Positions 1 through 9,834 of a stretch of DNA of 64,000 bases are shown here, piece after piece. Source of the stretch: Paralithodes platypus (taxonomy: Eukaryota > Arthropoda > Malacostraca > Decapoda > Lithodidae); NCBI GenBank assembly GCA_032716605.1, contig CM064538.1, forward strand, positions 19,473,738 through 19,537,737, written 5' to 3'. Each line of letters starts with the position of its first letter. The stretch's first letter is position 1. The notes beneath the pieces were generated by a model. That model was not told where the DNA came from, searched no databases, and saw nothing but the letters and a program-made list of their open reading frames with translations. Position numbers and translations under genes: made by a program.

Positions 1-59
1 TCGTTGGAATGGCTGTGGATGTGTGTGTAGTCTGTATTTTTAGCCAATTGGCGACATCA

Positions 60-366
60 GAAACGAAGGCTTAGGGTGGATCTGTATGGTACCATTCTCA
101 CTATAGACGGTACCGTCTCGCCCGAAGGCTTAGGTAGCCATCAGCTTAGGTGAACCATATGATACCCATCTCGCCTTGTACCATTTTTGCCAACCCCAGA
201 TGGGACGTCACAACGTCGTCCACTTATTCCAGGTACCTATTTACAGCTAGGTGAACTGAGGCTAACACATGAAAGGAGACAAGCCCAATTTGTCTCCGCC
301 CGGCCGGGGATTGAACCCCCGACCCCTCGTGTGTGAGACGAGAGCTCTACATACTAGGCTACAGGC
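60..366 (-). mobile_element. tRNA-Val-derived SINE
   Basis: Read on the minus strand, bases 364-299 resemble the anticodon arm to T arm of a tRNA. A perfect 5-bp stem (CTCGT/ACGAG) closes the 7-base loop CTCACAC, which puts CAC (Val) in the anticodon position. A B-box-like GGTTCAATCCC follows. The body continues with the core CAGTTCACCTAGCTGTAAAT. The acceptor stem does not close and the head runs into a long body, so this is a SINE and not a tRNA gene. Confidence 0.8.
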
Positions 367-404
367 TGTGTGTGTGTGTGTGCGCGCGTGAGTGAGTGTG
401 TGAG

Positions 405-471
<67 letters not shown>

Positions 472-548
472 TTGCTTTGATCATAATTCTCTAATTTTAT
501 ATTTTATTATTATTTTATTAATTTATTTATCTATTAAGTTTGTATATA

Positions 549-604
<56 letters not shown>

Positions 605-607
605 TGT
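367..607. repeat. (TG)n and (TA)n microsatellites
   Basis: A (TG)n tract runs to about 470 and a (TA)n tract spans about 550-607. Short open frames across them are artefacts of the dinucleotide repeats. Confidence 0.95.
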
Positions 608-766
608 ATATAGGCCTATACCTGTGTATATACATATTTTTTTTTATTTTTTTTTGTAAAGGCTTATTCCTCAATACCTTCACAGGACCACCTTCACTAT
701 TTGTTTATGTTTTAATAATATATGACATGTATTCGAGTATGTTAATTTCATGTTTTGTTATTATTG

Positions 767-805
<39 letters not shown>

Positions 806-1034
806 ATTATTATGTGCTGCCATATTACTTTAAGCATTTAGCAATGAGCTTCCTGCGTATGGGTGTAGGGTAACAGGTCCCATTACCCTCTAGCACCAAT
901 TACTCGGCCATTACACCCTCATGCTAATAGTCATTCCTATGGACATAAAGGGAAGGGGCTGGACATTTAATTTGAGAATGCACACAGTAATTAGCTACTT
1001 TATTCATATATATTCTGTACTGTATATATATATA
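608..1034. other. AT-rich intronic DNA, no gene seen
   Basis: The sequence is AT-rich with a short (TTA)n run near 776-804. No coding signal or recognisable repeat family was found. Confidence 0.6.
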
Positions 1035-1815
1035 CAGGGTGTCCCGCGAGTTTTGTCAAATACTTCCAGAGATGAAATATTAAGTACTTCTAAGTAAAAA
1101 CTGTTATATACACAGGCTTTTTGGAGCATTGTTTTGTAGTTATGGAACCATAAAGTCGGCATTTTGGTGTTTTTTGTAGTTGCTAACCCTGTTTTTCTTC
1201 AATAAGATGAGGATAGGAAAAGAAACTATAATGTGTATTATGAGGCATGATATCAATACTTCAAACTGACACCAAAAACTTCCCTACATCATACTTCATA
1301 TTCCCTTGGCATGGAGTTGAATATTACAAGAAACCAACGACACTTAATTTTAAGCTCATCATCACGGAAAGAAGAAAGAGCTAAAGAGGATCTGTTGGTG
1401 TTTTCATTAAGTATTGATACCATGCACCATCATACAGCATTTAACGTTATCTCTATTAATTTTCGTTATTCGGAAAATGGGTTTAAACTGACATGAAACA
1501 CCAAAATATTCTCTGTAGCTCCTTTTTTCTTTCCGTGACGATGAGTTTAAAATTATGTTTTGTTGGTTTCTTGTAATATTCAGTTTGAAGTATTAATATC
1601 ATGCTTCATAATACACTTTATAGTTGTTTTTCCTATCCTCATCTTATTGAAGAAAAACTGGGTTAGAAATTACAAAAAACACCAAATGCCGAATTTAAGG
1701 GTCCATAACTACAAAACAATGCCCCAAAAAGCCTATGTGTATATAACAGTTTTTACTTAGAATTACTTAATCTTTCATCTCTGGAAGTATTTGATAAAAC
1801 TCGCGGGACACCCTG
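1035..1815. mobile_element. Long palindromic MITE, mariner/Tc1-like ends
   Basis: The element begins CAGGGTGTCCCGCGAG and ends with its inverted complement, flanked by TA on both sides. The inverted similarity runs inward for roughly 350 bp per arm. For example, the arm with ATACTTCCAGAGATGAA pairs with one carrying TTTCATCTCTGGAAGTAT. No transposase is encoded. TA target duplication and this terminus suit a non-autonomous IS630-Tc1-mariner element. A related element lies at 22021-22481. Confidence 0.85.
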
Positions 1816-1821
1816 TATACA

Positions 1822-1886
<65 letters not shown>

Positions 1887-2272
1887 ATATATATCAGGTA
1901 TATCTCACAATACATTATCCTTCAAGGCATAATTATCACCGAAGACATATCCCCCACCCCAAAAAAATAACAATAACAATAATCAACACTTACCACAACC
2001 ATCATAAAAAAACACGACAGTAAACAATCACCAAAAACAAACAATAAAAACAATCACGATAGAACAATCACACTTCACTTGAGAACATTGACAAACTACC
2101 GCGGTATTGTTGAAAACCCATCATCTCTCCCCCACACACACACTCTCTCGCTCTCTCTCTCTGCCACTCACTCAGATTCTCAGTGATGTAAAGCAACCAC
2201 CCCCAAACACAATCACCCCTCATCTGGGGTTATCGACGAATTCTCTGTACGGAATTCCAGTGGGGTACTATC
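1816..2272. repeat. (TA)n tract then A- and CT-rich DNA
   Basis: A (TA)n tract spans about 1820-1882, followed by A-rich DNA with CAATAACAAT motifs and a CT-rich stretch at 2135-2165. No gene is seen. Confidence 0.8.
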
Positions 2273-2863
2273 TAAGACCGGTATCACACGAGAGCTTTTA
2301 TAGTCAACATTCGATGATCAACATTTTTCTGGCAACTTTTCTGGAATATTTTGGACTGGTTTTGGAAACTAGACTGGTGGTGGATGAATTTAAGGGCCCG
2401 AAATACTTAAGGGGAGATGGTTCACTTTTTGGGCGATGTTTGCATATATTCTTTATTTTTCTAGTTTCCTCCTACACCTCCATCAAATAAAAAAAAAAAA
2501 AAACATTAGATCCCCCTTCTAGATTAATTTGTACATTTTTCGGTAGAAACATTTCCCGGCCGAAGGCAGGTTCTTAAAAACATTACAAGCTCACTATTGT
2601 TCGCCAGGGAAAAAATTGACACCTAAATAGCACGAAAGGTCTAAATGTTGACGAAAAAATGGGGCGAAAGGTCCTAAAATCGACTAACTAATGGGGCAAA
2701 CCTCTTAACATCTGAAAACTGAAAACTAATGGGGCAAAACATGAGGGAGAAAGTGGTCCAGAAAACCGGCCCATCCCCCCTTAAAATGTTGACCTCATAA
2801 GCTGCCAGACCAGTGTTGAGGATAAATATTGAGTGAAAAAGTACTCGTGTGATACCGGCTTAA
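2273..2863. mobile_element. MITE family F, interrupted by a second MITE
   Basis: The ends are AAGACCGGTATCACACGAG and the inverted CTCGTGTGATACCGGCTTA. The copy at 46491-46707 is uninterrupted and shares the internal sequences GTCAACATTCGATGATCAAC and GACCTCATAAGCTGCCAGAC. Here a 370-bp family B element sits between those two parts. Confidence 0.85.
2411..2780. mobile_element. MITE family B (TTAA-flanked), nested in family F
   Basis: The element starts GGGGAGATGG and ends CCATCCCCCC, with TTAA immediately outside on both sides (2407-2410 and 2781-2784). It carries the family hallmarks: GACCTCCATCAA-like or CACCTCCATCAA sequence, TTTTTCGGTAGAAA, a near-palindromic CGGCCGAAGGC, and serial ACGAAAGGTCTAAA / GGGGCGAAAGGTC segments. 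The outer element makes the borders unambiguous. Confidence 0.88.
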
Positions 2864-2984
2864 CTCTCACTCGCACTCTCACTCTCAAATGAAGATATTG
2901 ATGGATAAGCCTTTACAACGGCACCTCGTAGCTACTTTCTACTTGTCCTATTTTGTTCTGAAGAGTGTAAAGAGGGGAAAAGGA
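2864..2984. other. Short unique segment
   Basis: A CTCACTCTCACTCT run is followed by unremarkable sequence leading into the minisatellite. Nothing is recognised. Confidence 0.5.
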
Positions 2985-4125
2985 GTGTTGGAGAGAGAGG
3001 AAGCTGTTGGAGTGGCTTTGTTGTGTGTGTTATTAGTCTGTATAAGGGGGTGTTGAAGGCAGAGAAAGCTGTTGGAGTGGTTTTGTTATGTGTGTTATTT
3101 GTCTGTATAAGGGGTGTTGGAGAGAGAGGAAGCTGTTGGAGTGGCTTTGTTGTGTGTGTGTGTTATTAGTCTGTATAAAGGGGTGTTGGAGAGGGAGGAA
3201 GCTGTTGGAGTGGTTTTGTTATGTGTGTTATTAGTCTGTATAAGGGGTGTTGGAGGAGAGAAAGCTGTTGGAGTGGTTTTGTTATGTGTGTTATTAGTCT
3301 GTATAAGGGGTGTTGGAGGAGAGAAAGCTGTTGGAGTGGTTTTGTTATGTGTGTTATTTGTCTGTATAAGGGGTGTTGGAGAGAGAGAGGAAGCTGTTGG
3401 AGTGGCTTTGTTATGTGAGTTATTAGTCAGTTTAAGAGGTTATTGGAGAGAGGAAGCTGTTGGAGTGGCTTTGTTATGTGTGTTATTAGTCTGTATAAGG
3501 GGTGTTGGAGAGAGAGGAAGCTGTTGGAGTGGCTTTGTTATGTGTGTTATTAGTCTGTATAAGGGGTGTTGGAGGCAGAGGAAGCTGTTGGAGTGGTTTT
3601 GTTATGTGTGTTATTTGTCTGTATAAGGGGTGTTGGAGAGGGAGGAAGCTGTTGGAGTGGTTTTGTTATGTGTGTTATTAGTCTGTATAAGGGGTGTTGG
3701 AGAGAGAGGAAGCTGTTGGAGTGGCTTTGTTATGTGTGTTATTAGTCTGTACAGTATAAGGAGTGTTGGAGAGAGAGAAAGCTGCTGGAGTGGTTTTGTT
3801 ATGTGTGTTATTAGTCAGTATAAGAGGTTATTGGAGAGAGAGGAAGCTGTTGGAGTGGCTTTGTTATGTGTGTTATTAGTCAGTTTAAGAGGTTATTGGA
3901 GAGAGAGGAAGCTGTTGGAGTGGCTTTGTTATGTGTGTTATTAGTCAGTTTAAGAGGTTATTGGAGAGAGAGGAAGCTGTTGGAGTGGCTTTGTCATGTG
4001 TGTTATTAGTCAGTTTAAGAGGTTATTGGAGAGAGAGGAAGCTGTTGGAGTGGCTTTGTTATGTGTGTTATTAGTCTGTATAAGGGGTGTTGGAGTGGCT
4101 TTGTTATGTATGTTATTAGTCTCTC
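2985..4125 (+). repeat. About 62-bp minisatellite, roughly 18 copies
   Basis: The unit reads GGTGTTGGAGAGAGAGGAAG, then CTGTTGGAGTGGCTTTGTTA, then TGTGTGTTATTAGTCTGTAT AAGG. Variants alternate GGCTTTG/GGTTTTG and CTGTATAAGG/CAGTTTAAGAGG. Variation inside the GA run changes unit length and so the reading frame. Open frames of 104 and 170 codons across the array are chance by-products of the repeat. Confidence 0.93.
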
Positions 4126-4204
4126 TATATCTATCTATCTATCACGTAAAGCAACCAAGGCAGTACCCCAAAACACAATCACCAACCTCACTTGGGAATA
4201 ATTT

Positions 4205-4711
4205 CAAACTCTGATACTCTCTCTCTCTCTCTCTTACTCTCACTTACACACACACACACACACACTCTCTCTCTCACTCTTACTCTTACTTTCACACACA
4301 CACACACTCTCTCTCTCTCTCTTACTCTCACTTACACACACACACATACACTCTCTCTCTCTCACTCCTACTCTTACTTTCACACACACACACACACTCT
4401 CTCTCTCTCTCTCTCTTACTCTCACTTTCACACACATACACACACACTCTCTCTCTCTATCTCACTCTTACTCTTACTTTCACACACACACACTCTCTCT
4501 CTCTCTTACTCTCACTTACACACACACACACACACTCTCTCTCTCTCACTCTTACTCTTTCTTTCACACACACACACACTCTCTCTCTTACTCTCACTTT
4601 CACACACATACACACACACTCTCTCTCTCTATCTCACTCTTACTCTTACTTTCACACACACACACTCTCTCTCTCTCTTACTCTCACTTTCACACTCTCT
4701 CTCTCTCTCTT
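4205..4711. repeat. Compound (CT)n / CTTACT / (CA)n repeat beside an exon
   Basis: Blocks of (CT)n, TTACTCTCACTT and (CA)n alternate about ten times with a higher-order period near 60-70 bp. The array stops directly at the splice donor of the exon starting at 4714, so the pre-mRNA reads GTAAGAGAGAGAG right after the exon. Confidence 0.93.
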
Positions 4712-4713
4712 AC

Positions 4714-4864
4714 CTGGGAATATCCACGAACTCTCCGGTATTGTTGAAGGCCCATCGGTACGTGGTGACCGGGGGGTCGGCTTCCACACGGCACGTCACG
4801 GTGGTTTTCTCGTGCCTGCCTACGCCGTACACGTCACTCTGCTCTACACGGCACACTGGGGCGT
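4714..4864 (-). CDS. Sidestep-like Ig protein, exon encoding start of Ig4
   Basis: This 151-nt internal exon is the most 3' one visible. The acceptor is CCCACAG before ACGCCCCAG and the donor is CCCAG before GTAAGA. With one base carried from the exon at 10368-10527 it reads YAPVCRVEQ, then VYGVGRHE, a B-strand cysteine in VTCRVEADPP, a C-strand tryptophan in YRWAF and a possible N-glycosylation site in FNNTGEF. The YAPVC...YGV..HE...C.V.ADPP...W.FNN pattern is characteristic of the Sidestep family of membrane Ig proteins used in axon guidance and target recognition. Family membership is clear. Which paralogue it is cannot be told from this part. It ends in phase 2, so at least one further exon lies beyond base 1. 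Both exon borders abut low-complexity repeats. Confidence 0.9.
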
Positions 4865-5225
4865 CTGTGGGTACGTGATAGAGGTAGGTGAGAGGGGGGT
4901 ACGTAAGAGGGAGGGGGGGTCTTTGAGAGGAAAGTTGTATGCGATAAGGTTACATTACCTAGAGTGAGGAGGGGAGGGGGATTTGAGAAGGGGGTACGTG
5001 AGGGGGGGGGGTACATCAGAGGGGGGTACGTGAGAGAGTGAGTACGTGAGAAGGGGAACGTGAGAGGGGTTAGGTGAGAGAGGGGGGTACGTGAGAAGGG
5101 GTACGTGAGAGAGAGGTACGTGAGAGAGGGGGATACGTGAGAGAGGGGGTACGTGAGCGGGGTTAGGGGGGGGGGGGGTATTTGAGAAGGGGGTATGTGA
5201 GAGTGGGATACTTGGGAGGGGTGTT
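4865..5225. repeat. Degenerate GTACGTGAGAGGGGG repeat at an acceptor
   Basis: The motif GTACGTGAGAGGGG recurs about 15 times with variable length, beginning at the acceptor of the neighbouring exon. On the transcript strand it gives repeated CCCCTCTCTCACGTAC pyrimidine tracts. The open minus frame rich in S, P, T and L across it is low complexity and not a gene. Confidence 0.85.
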
Positions 5226-5644
5226 GCACGAAAGAGGATGTATTAAAGGTGAATTACACAAAGATGATTAAAAAGTGAGATAAGTTATCTAGCAGAACGA
5301 TAAATGCTCTAGTATTACACCATTATCGGGAATATCCTTAGATTTGCCCCTAACATAAAATAAATAGGGTCAAGTTAAAGGTAAATTTCTGTTGCCTGAC
5401 AACTATCGGGATTTATGACGTCATCATCGGATTTATGACGTCATCTCAATATTGGAAGGCGGGAAATTTGCAAGACAGTCAACTTCAGACGCTGCCAGAT
5501 ATTAAACTGTTTAATATTTGTTTTCTTTACTGACGTAAATTTACTTTATTATACACAAACCTAAGCATCCTTAATATGTTTTGATGAATACAAAATATAC
5601 ATGTTCCGAGGTATATATGCAGCTTATGTAATTCACCTCTAAAT
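5226..5644. other. Intron, no gene seen
   Basis: This is apparently single-copy AT-rich intron. The only structure noticed is a pair of TGACGTCA palindromes at 5416-5443. Confidence 0.6.
5416..5443. promoter_or_regulatory. Two TGACGTCA (CRE-like) palindromes, 20 bp apart
   Basis: ATTTATGACGTCATC occurs twice at an exact 20-bp spacing, giving perfect TGACGTCA octamers at 5416-5423 and 5436-5443. This octamer is the consensus site for CREB/ATF bZIP factors. Function here is only a possibility, because a 20-bp tandem duplication explains the pairing equally well. Confidence 0.35.
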
Positions 5645-5800
5645 AACACCCCGTTCTTAACATTAATCATCCATTACAAACCCCAATATACTTGAATAAA
5701 CTCATGAAAGCATATGGTCCTCCCGGGATTCGAACTCGGGACACTACACCCAGAACATAAGCATCTAAACCATTACACCACCAACACAGATACAGGTTGA
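5645..5800 (-). mobile_element. tRNA-derived SINE (family S2)
   Basis: On the minus strand, TGGTGTAATGGTTTAGATGC matches an A box and GAGTTCGAATCCCGGGAGGA a B box. The tail has ATGCTTTCATGAG, as in the copies at 12740-13270 and 42540-42690. No folded acceptor stem is present, so this is not a tRNA gene. Confidence 0.78.
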
Positions 5801-5884
5801 GTATATTCGAGAGAGTACGTGAGAGCTGTAGGTACTGAATACATATGATTACGGCCAATTGTGTGTTTAAACCTTTTTAAGCCA

Positions 5885-6162
5885 AGAAAGAGAGAGAGAG
5901 ATAGATAGATAGAGAGAGAGAGAGAGATATTGTGCCACTATGTATATAATTACAAGGTAGGAGGTGTTGGTTCGTGGGTAAGGCGATGATGGCGTGTGAG
6001 GAGCTAGATTATCACTTAATAACAGACCAACACCTAGATATCCTGGCAGATAATATATGTGATGTTTATATATACAGTATATAACACTTAAAGCACATAG
6101 TCTTGGCCATAATTAAATACATATTGAAGTTATCTTGCTAAAATAAGTAAAGAATATAAATA

Positions 6163-6222
<60 letters not shown>

Positions 6223-6370
6223 TATATGTACTGTCATAGACTACAGTAGATCTGGACTGGACACGAAAATGGAACTTTGCAGTAAGGGACCCAAAATCAG
6301 AGAACGAACCCCTAAATTCAGAACCTCGAAACAGCGAAAATGTGACATTTAGTCTATGGTACTGTATATA

Positions 6371-6434
<64 letters not shown>
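5885..6434. repeat. (GA)n, (TA)n and a small inverted-repeat element
   Basis: (GA)n lies at 5887-5928 and (TA)n at about 6167-6220 and 6375-6434. Between the two TA tracts, bases 6221-6374 are bounded by imperfect inverted sequences (CATAGACTA near the left, TAGTCTATG near the right). This may be a small MITE inserted in a TA tract. Confidence 0.6.
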
Positions 6435-6439
<5 letters not shown>

Positions 6440-7394
6440 GACTATCTGTGAACTGTAAGCAGAATTCTGTGATTTATATAACAAAAATATTATAAAACCT
6501 CCATGTCAAAAATATGAGTCGTCACTTTTAATACACTAAGAGTACATGCAGTAGACAAATATGAAACAACTAGAACTATTTTCGAACACAGGGAAACGAA
6601 TTGCACAACACGTTATATTCATGATTAGGAAATGAAAAAAAATAGTGCAGGAAAAGTGAAAATCCCCGTACAAAAAGTAAATACTTTGAGCATTAGGGAG
6701 GAGAGAAAAATAAATGCGCAGAGAGCGTGATTGAAAGCAGGAGAGAAATATAAACTTAACCCGGTAAGCGCGAGCTGTATGTATTGAACACCCGACCACT
6801 AGGCGACAATATTAGGCTTCATTCCCGCCTAAAATCGTAATTTTACGATAAATATCGTTAATACTTATTCATATGCGACTATTTTACGTTTAATATGAAT
6901 ATATTAACATGTAACAGTAATAAAACAAGTGGGAATAGTATTTGGGGGTGTAAATCCCGAATTATTGCCGAGCCTCCAGTCATGAAATGTGAGGTGGACG
7001 CGACGTATACCCTCCCTCTCCGAAGCCTAGAGGCAGACAGATCTCTCTCACACTCTCTCTCTCTTTCCCCATGCACTAGACACAGGTTTGACCACACCTT
7101 GGGACCTCGTTTGGAGATATTGGTGCGGTAAATACACCGATAAACAAGGGAATCACAGGAAAAATAGGTGATAATTGAAGGGGGGGGGGGAAATGGGGGA
7201 AGGAGGGGGTTTTGACACATGTGGAGGAGTGATAGGAGGTATGGAGGCGAATTATCTCACTTAATCACACATTCCTTTATTTTGAGTGTTACTGGGGCCT
7301 TTTAAAAGGCTTTTTTTCGGCCTTGGATCTTAAGCGGTTCGTCGCCTTTGCCCACCAAAACCTCTTAAGAGTGTTCTCGCCGTTCCTGGGTTAA
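6435..7394. other. Intron, no gene seen
   Basis: No convincing exon or known repeat was recognised over about 960 bp. Open frames on both strands at 6879-7220 lack family resemblance and splice context. Confidence 0.5.
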
Positions 7395-7742
7395 GAGGAG
7401 ATGGGTAGTTTTTTTGGTCCCCCTTCTACCTCATGCTTAGCCCCATTATTTTTTAGATTTTAAGACGTTTGCGATTCATTTATTTATTTTGTTTTTTTCC
7501 CTCGGCCCGTTAGTTTGGCAATTTTAATATCTTTCGCCCCATTTTGTCGTCAATTATAAGACCTTTTGTGTTATTTAGGTGTCGATTTTTTTCCAGGCGA
7601 ACAATAGCGAACCTGTAATTTTGGAAGAACTGGCCTCCGACATGGACATTTTGCTTTCGAAAAAAGTACAAATTAATTTAGAAAGGGGATCTAATGGATT
7701 TTTTTAATAGTTTGATAGACGAACAAAATTAACCATGCCCCC
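7395..7742. mobile_element. MITE family B
   Basis: The element is flanked by TTAA at 7391-7394 and 7743-7746. It contains the family's TTTCGCCCCATTTTGTCGTC, GTTATTTAGGTGTCGATTTTTT and GCGAACAATAGCGA blocks, in the orientation opposite to the 2411-2780 copy. Confidence 0.8.
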
Positions 7743-7746
7743 TTAA

Positions 7747-7815
7747 CCCTTTCAGTACTGGTGACGTCCTTTTCATTATATTCTGGCAATTATTAGACGA
7801 TTTCATTCAGATTAG
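7747..7815. mobile_element. Half copy of MITE family C (piggyBac-type ends)
   Basis: It begins CCCTTTCAGTACTGGTGACG right after a TTAA shared with the neighbouring family B element, then TATTCTGGCAATTATTAGAC. Only one arm is present before the microsatellite starts. Confidence 0.7.
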
Positions 7816-7863
7816 ATAGATAAATAAATACATACATAAATAAATAAATTTATAAGTAAATAA

Positions 7864-7932
<69 letters not shown>

Positions 7933-8099
7933 TATATACCTCCCCTTATATGAGTAAGCGGAAGTCGAAAGAGGATATGCATTTTAAAATATGAAAAAGG
8001 GTTGGGGTGTGTTTGTGTGTGCGTGTGTGAATTTAAAGTAACATCTGAGCCAAAAAAATGGGAGATGGGTCTGTGGGGAGAGAGAGAGAGAGAGAAAGA
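7816..8099. repeat. (TAAA)n, (TA)n, (GT)n and (GA)n tracts
   Basis: AATA-rich sequence and a (TA)n tract (7868-7929) are followed by unique sequence, a short GT run at 8010-8028 and a GA run at 8080-8100. Confidence 0.8.
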
Positions 8100-8491
8100 G
8101 AGTACAAAGGAAATCATGCAACAGCAGGTCCAGCGACCCCCTCAAGGCTGCTTGTCCTCCAAACCACTGATGGTCAGGTGTCCAAACAGTGGTTTAGAGT
8201 GGGTAAGGGAAAAATGGAAAGGGAAGACTGCCCTGGGACAAATGTTAGTGGCAGGGTTTGGAGATGTTAGAAAGGGACAGTTGTTAGTAATATAATAGAG
8301 GACAAAGACAAAAATGTATTCATTTACAAATGCAGTCAGTCTTGGATTTAAGGCAAGATATTTGTCTAGTCGAAGTTTAAAAGAATCAACGGTGTTGCAT
8401 TCTATGACATCTCGGGGAAGCCCATTCCACAAGTTGACAACTCGATTGAAGAAGAAATTCTTAGACTAGTGTGAGTTAAAAGATTTACCAA
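8100..8491 (-). mobile_element. LINE family 1, 3' end fragment
   Basis: On the minus strand this matches the last part of the reverse-transcriptase ORF (VVNLWNGLPRDVIEC..., ...RLDKYLALNPRLTAFVNE, stop) and its 3' UTR. As in other copies it ends in a CTTTGTACTC-type sequence that runs into (CT)n. It lacks the catalytic part. Confidence 0.85.
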
Positions 8492-8808
8492 GAGAGAGAG
8501 AGAGATAGAGAGAGACAGATAGAAAGAGATGTACCGTATGCAATCAAAGGTTACAATTCAAATAGAACAGTAACCCACCCACAATACATTTTACGTTCTG
8601 CTAACAGCAAAGCAAAATTTAACTGTGAACAATAAATGAATATGCACTCGACTGATGAATGTAGAGAACTGGGATCAGCAAAAATACATGTCTAAATAGT
8701 TTGTTATATATATGTATTACTTTTGTAACCCAATATGTTAGAAGCATACGTTGCGTATCTTTATATGAAATATAAATATGACTGACTGACTGACTATCTA
8801 TCTATTTC

Positions 8809-8839
<31 letters not shown>

Positions 8840-8840
8840 G

Positions 8841-8906
<66 letters not shown>

Positions 8907-8931
8907 CCGGGTATATATATATATATATATA
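8492..8931. other. Unique intron, then (CTAT)n and (TA)n
   Basis: A GA-rich run at 8490-8530 and about 250 bp with no recognised content lead into (CTAT)n at 8790-8838 and (TA)n to 8931. Confidence 0.6.
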
Positions 8932-9136
8932 GGAATATGAAGACCAAAGCGAACAGGAACATATTTGTTTATTGGCAACGTTTCAACACTAATCTTGTGT
9001 CATAATCAAGCCTAAAAAAAGGAAAGAATAAAACCTATCGTGAATATCATAAAATTCACAATAGGTTTTATGCTTTCTCTTTTTTAGGCTTGATAATAAA
9101 CAAATATGTTCCTGTTCGCTTTGGTCTTCATATTCC
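8932..9136. mobile_element. Palindromic element E
   Basis: The first 42 bases, starting GGAATATGAAGACCAAAGCG, are repeated as an exact inverted copy at the end. Inner arms TCAAGCCTAAAAAAAGG and TTTTTTAGGCTTGA also pair. The right arm lacks about 33 bases present in the left (GCAACGTTTCAACACTAATC region). No coding capacity is present. It resembles a foldback MITE. Confidence 0.8.
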
Positions 9137-9257
9137 GTATTCGTCTTCGATTCCCAGTAGGAGAATCAATTGCTTCCATTATATATACTGTATATATATC
9201 TATCTATCTATATATTTATCTGTCTATTTAACTATCTATCTATCTATCTATCTATCT
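9137..9257. repeat. Unique spacer and (CTAT)n
   Basis: About 60 bp of unique sequence is followed by (CTAT)n at about 9197-9255. Confidence 0.75.
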
Positions 9258-9768
9258 GCACTGGTAATCCATTGGACCCGGGTTCAAATCCCGATATGTC
9301 AATGGGAAGATATTTTTGGGATGGAATTTGTGCTGTACCTAGTATCAGTGCATTACCACAAAGCCCACCGAAACGCCAAATTAGTACCCTCATTGTTCCC
9401 TGATTAAATAGCACTGTATGAATATTCCCATATTCAAAATATGCTACAGGGGGACAATGCCTAGTGAGTTCATTGCTCAATAGGTGGCGTTCTGAGAGTG
9501 AGGGTCCGAGTCTAGAAGATGAGACAGTGAAGCACTGGTGCGAGGCACCTTCAGAGATGGGGCTGCTTCGAGCCGTGGGTGGGCAACTTAGCCCCATGCA
9601 TCCTGCGAAGGCAAGATGGCAGAGGCTGGTTGCAGCTAAAAGTGTTTCACTTGTCTCACCCCCTAGACTGGAACAAGACCCCACGGGCCCCCATTCAATG
9701 ATTAACGGTTGAATGTACAGGCTCTCAGCTTATGCCCGAGAGGGAGTAGCTGGAATATAGAAAACAAC
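9258..9768 (+). mobile_element. Composite SINE-like repeat A, tRNA-headed
   Basis: It starts inside the tRNA-like head (CTGGTAATCCATTGGACCCG, then GGTTCAAATCCCG) and continues with GGGAAGATATTTTTGGGATG, TTCCCTGATTAAATAGCACT, ATATTCAAAATATGCTACAG and GTGGCGTTCTGAGAGTGAGG, ending GGAGTAGCTGGAATATAGAA. Related copies are at 21370, 31929, 32761, 37839 and 59219. No protein is predicted. The element ends about 8 bp before the copied exon fragment at 9777. Confidence 0.85.
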
Positions 9769-9776
9769 AAAATTTC

Positions 9777-9829
9777 ACTTGACAGACAGTAGGATAGCCA
9801 CCGACGTATTCCTACCTTGGGCGTTGGTA
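9777..9829 (-). pseudogene. Partial copy of the Ig3 second-half exon
   Basis: These 53 bases match the 3' end of the exon at 10368-10527. On the minus strand they read TNAQGRNTSVAILLSVK, against TNTQGRNTSLAILLSVK in the exon. Of six differences within the shared codons, four are synonymous and two conservative (T to A, L to V). The donor is destroyed: the exon has AAGT before GTAAGT, while the copy has AAGT before GAAATT, right where composite repeat A ends. The other side is cut by family B repeat sequence. It is a dead relic of a duplicated exon. Confidence 0.8.
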
Positions 9830-9834
9830 TCTAT

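Noticed and set aside
299..364. Possible tRNA-Val gene
   Set aside because: The anticodon arm and B box are present but there is no acceptor stem. The sequence continues into a SINE body.
6895..7131. Frame with EPPVMKCEVDAT, superficially Ig-like
   Set aside because: It lacks the tryptophan and second cysteine, there are no convincing splice sites, and it lies on the opposite strand to the gene.
9244..9712. Frames of 82-146 codons in composite repeat A
   Set aside because: The frames are not conserved between the six copies of the repeat.
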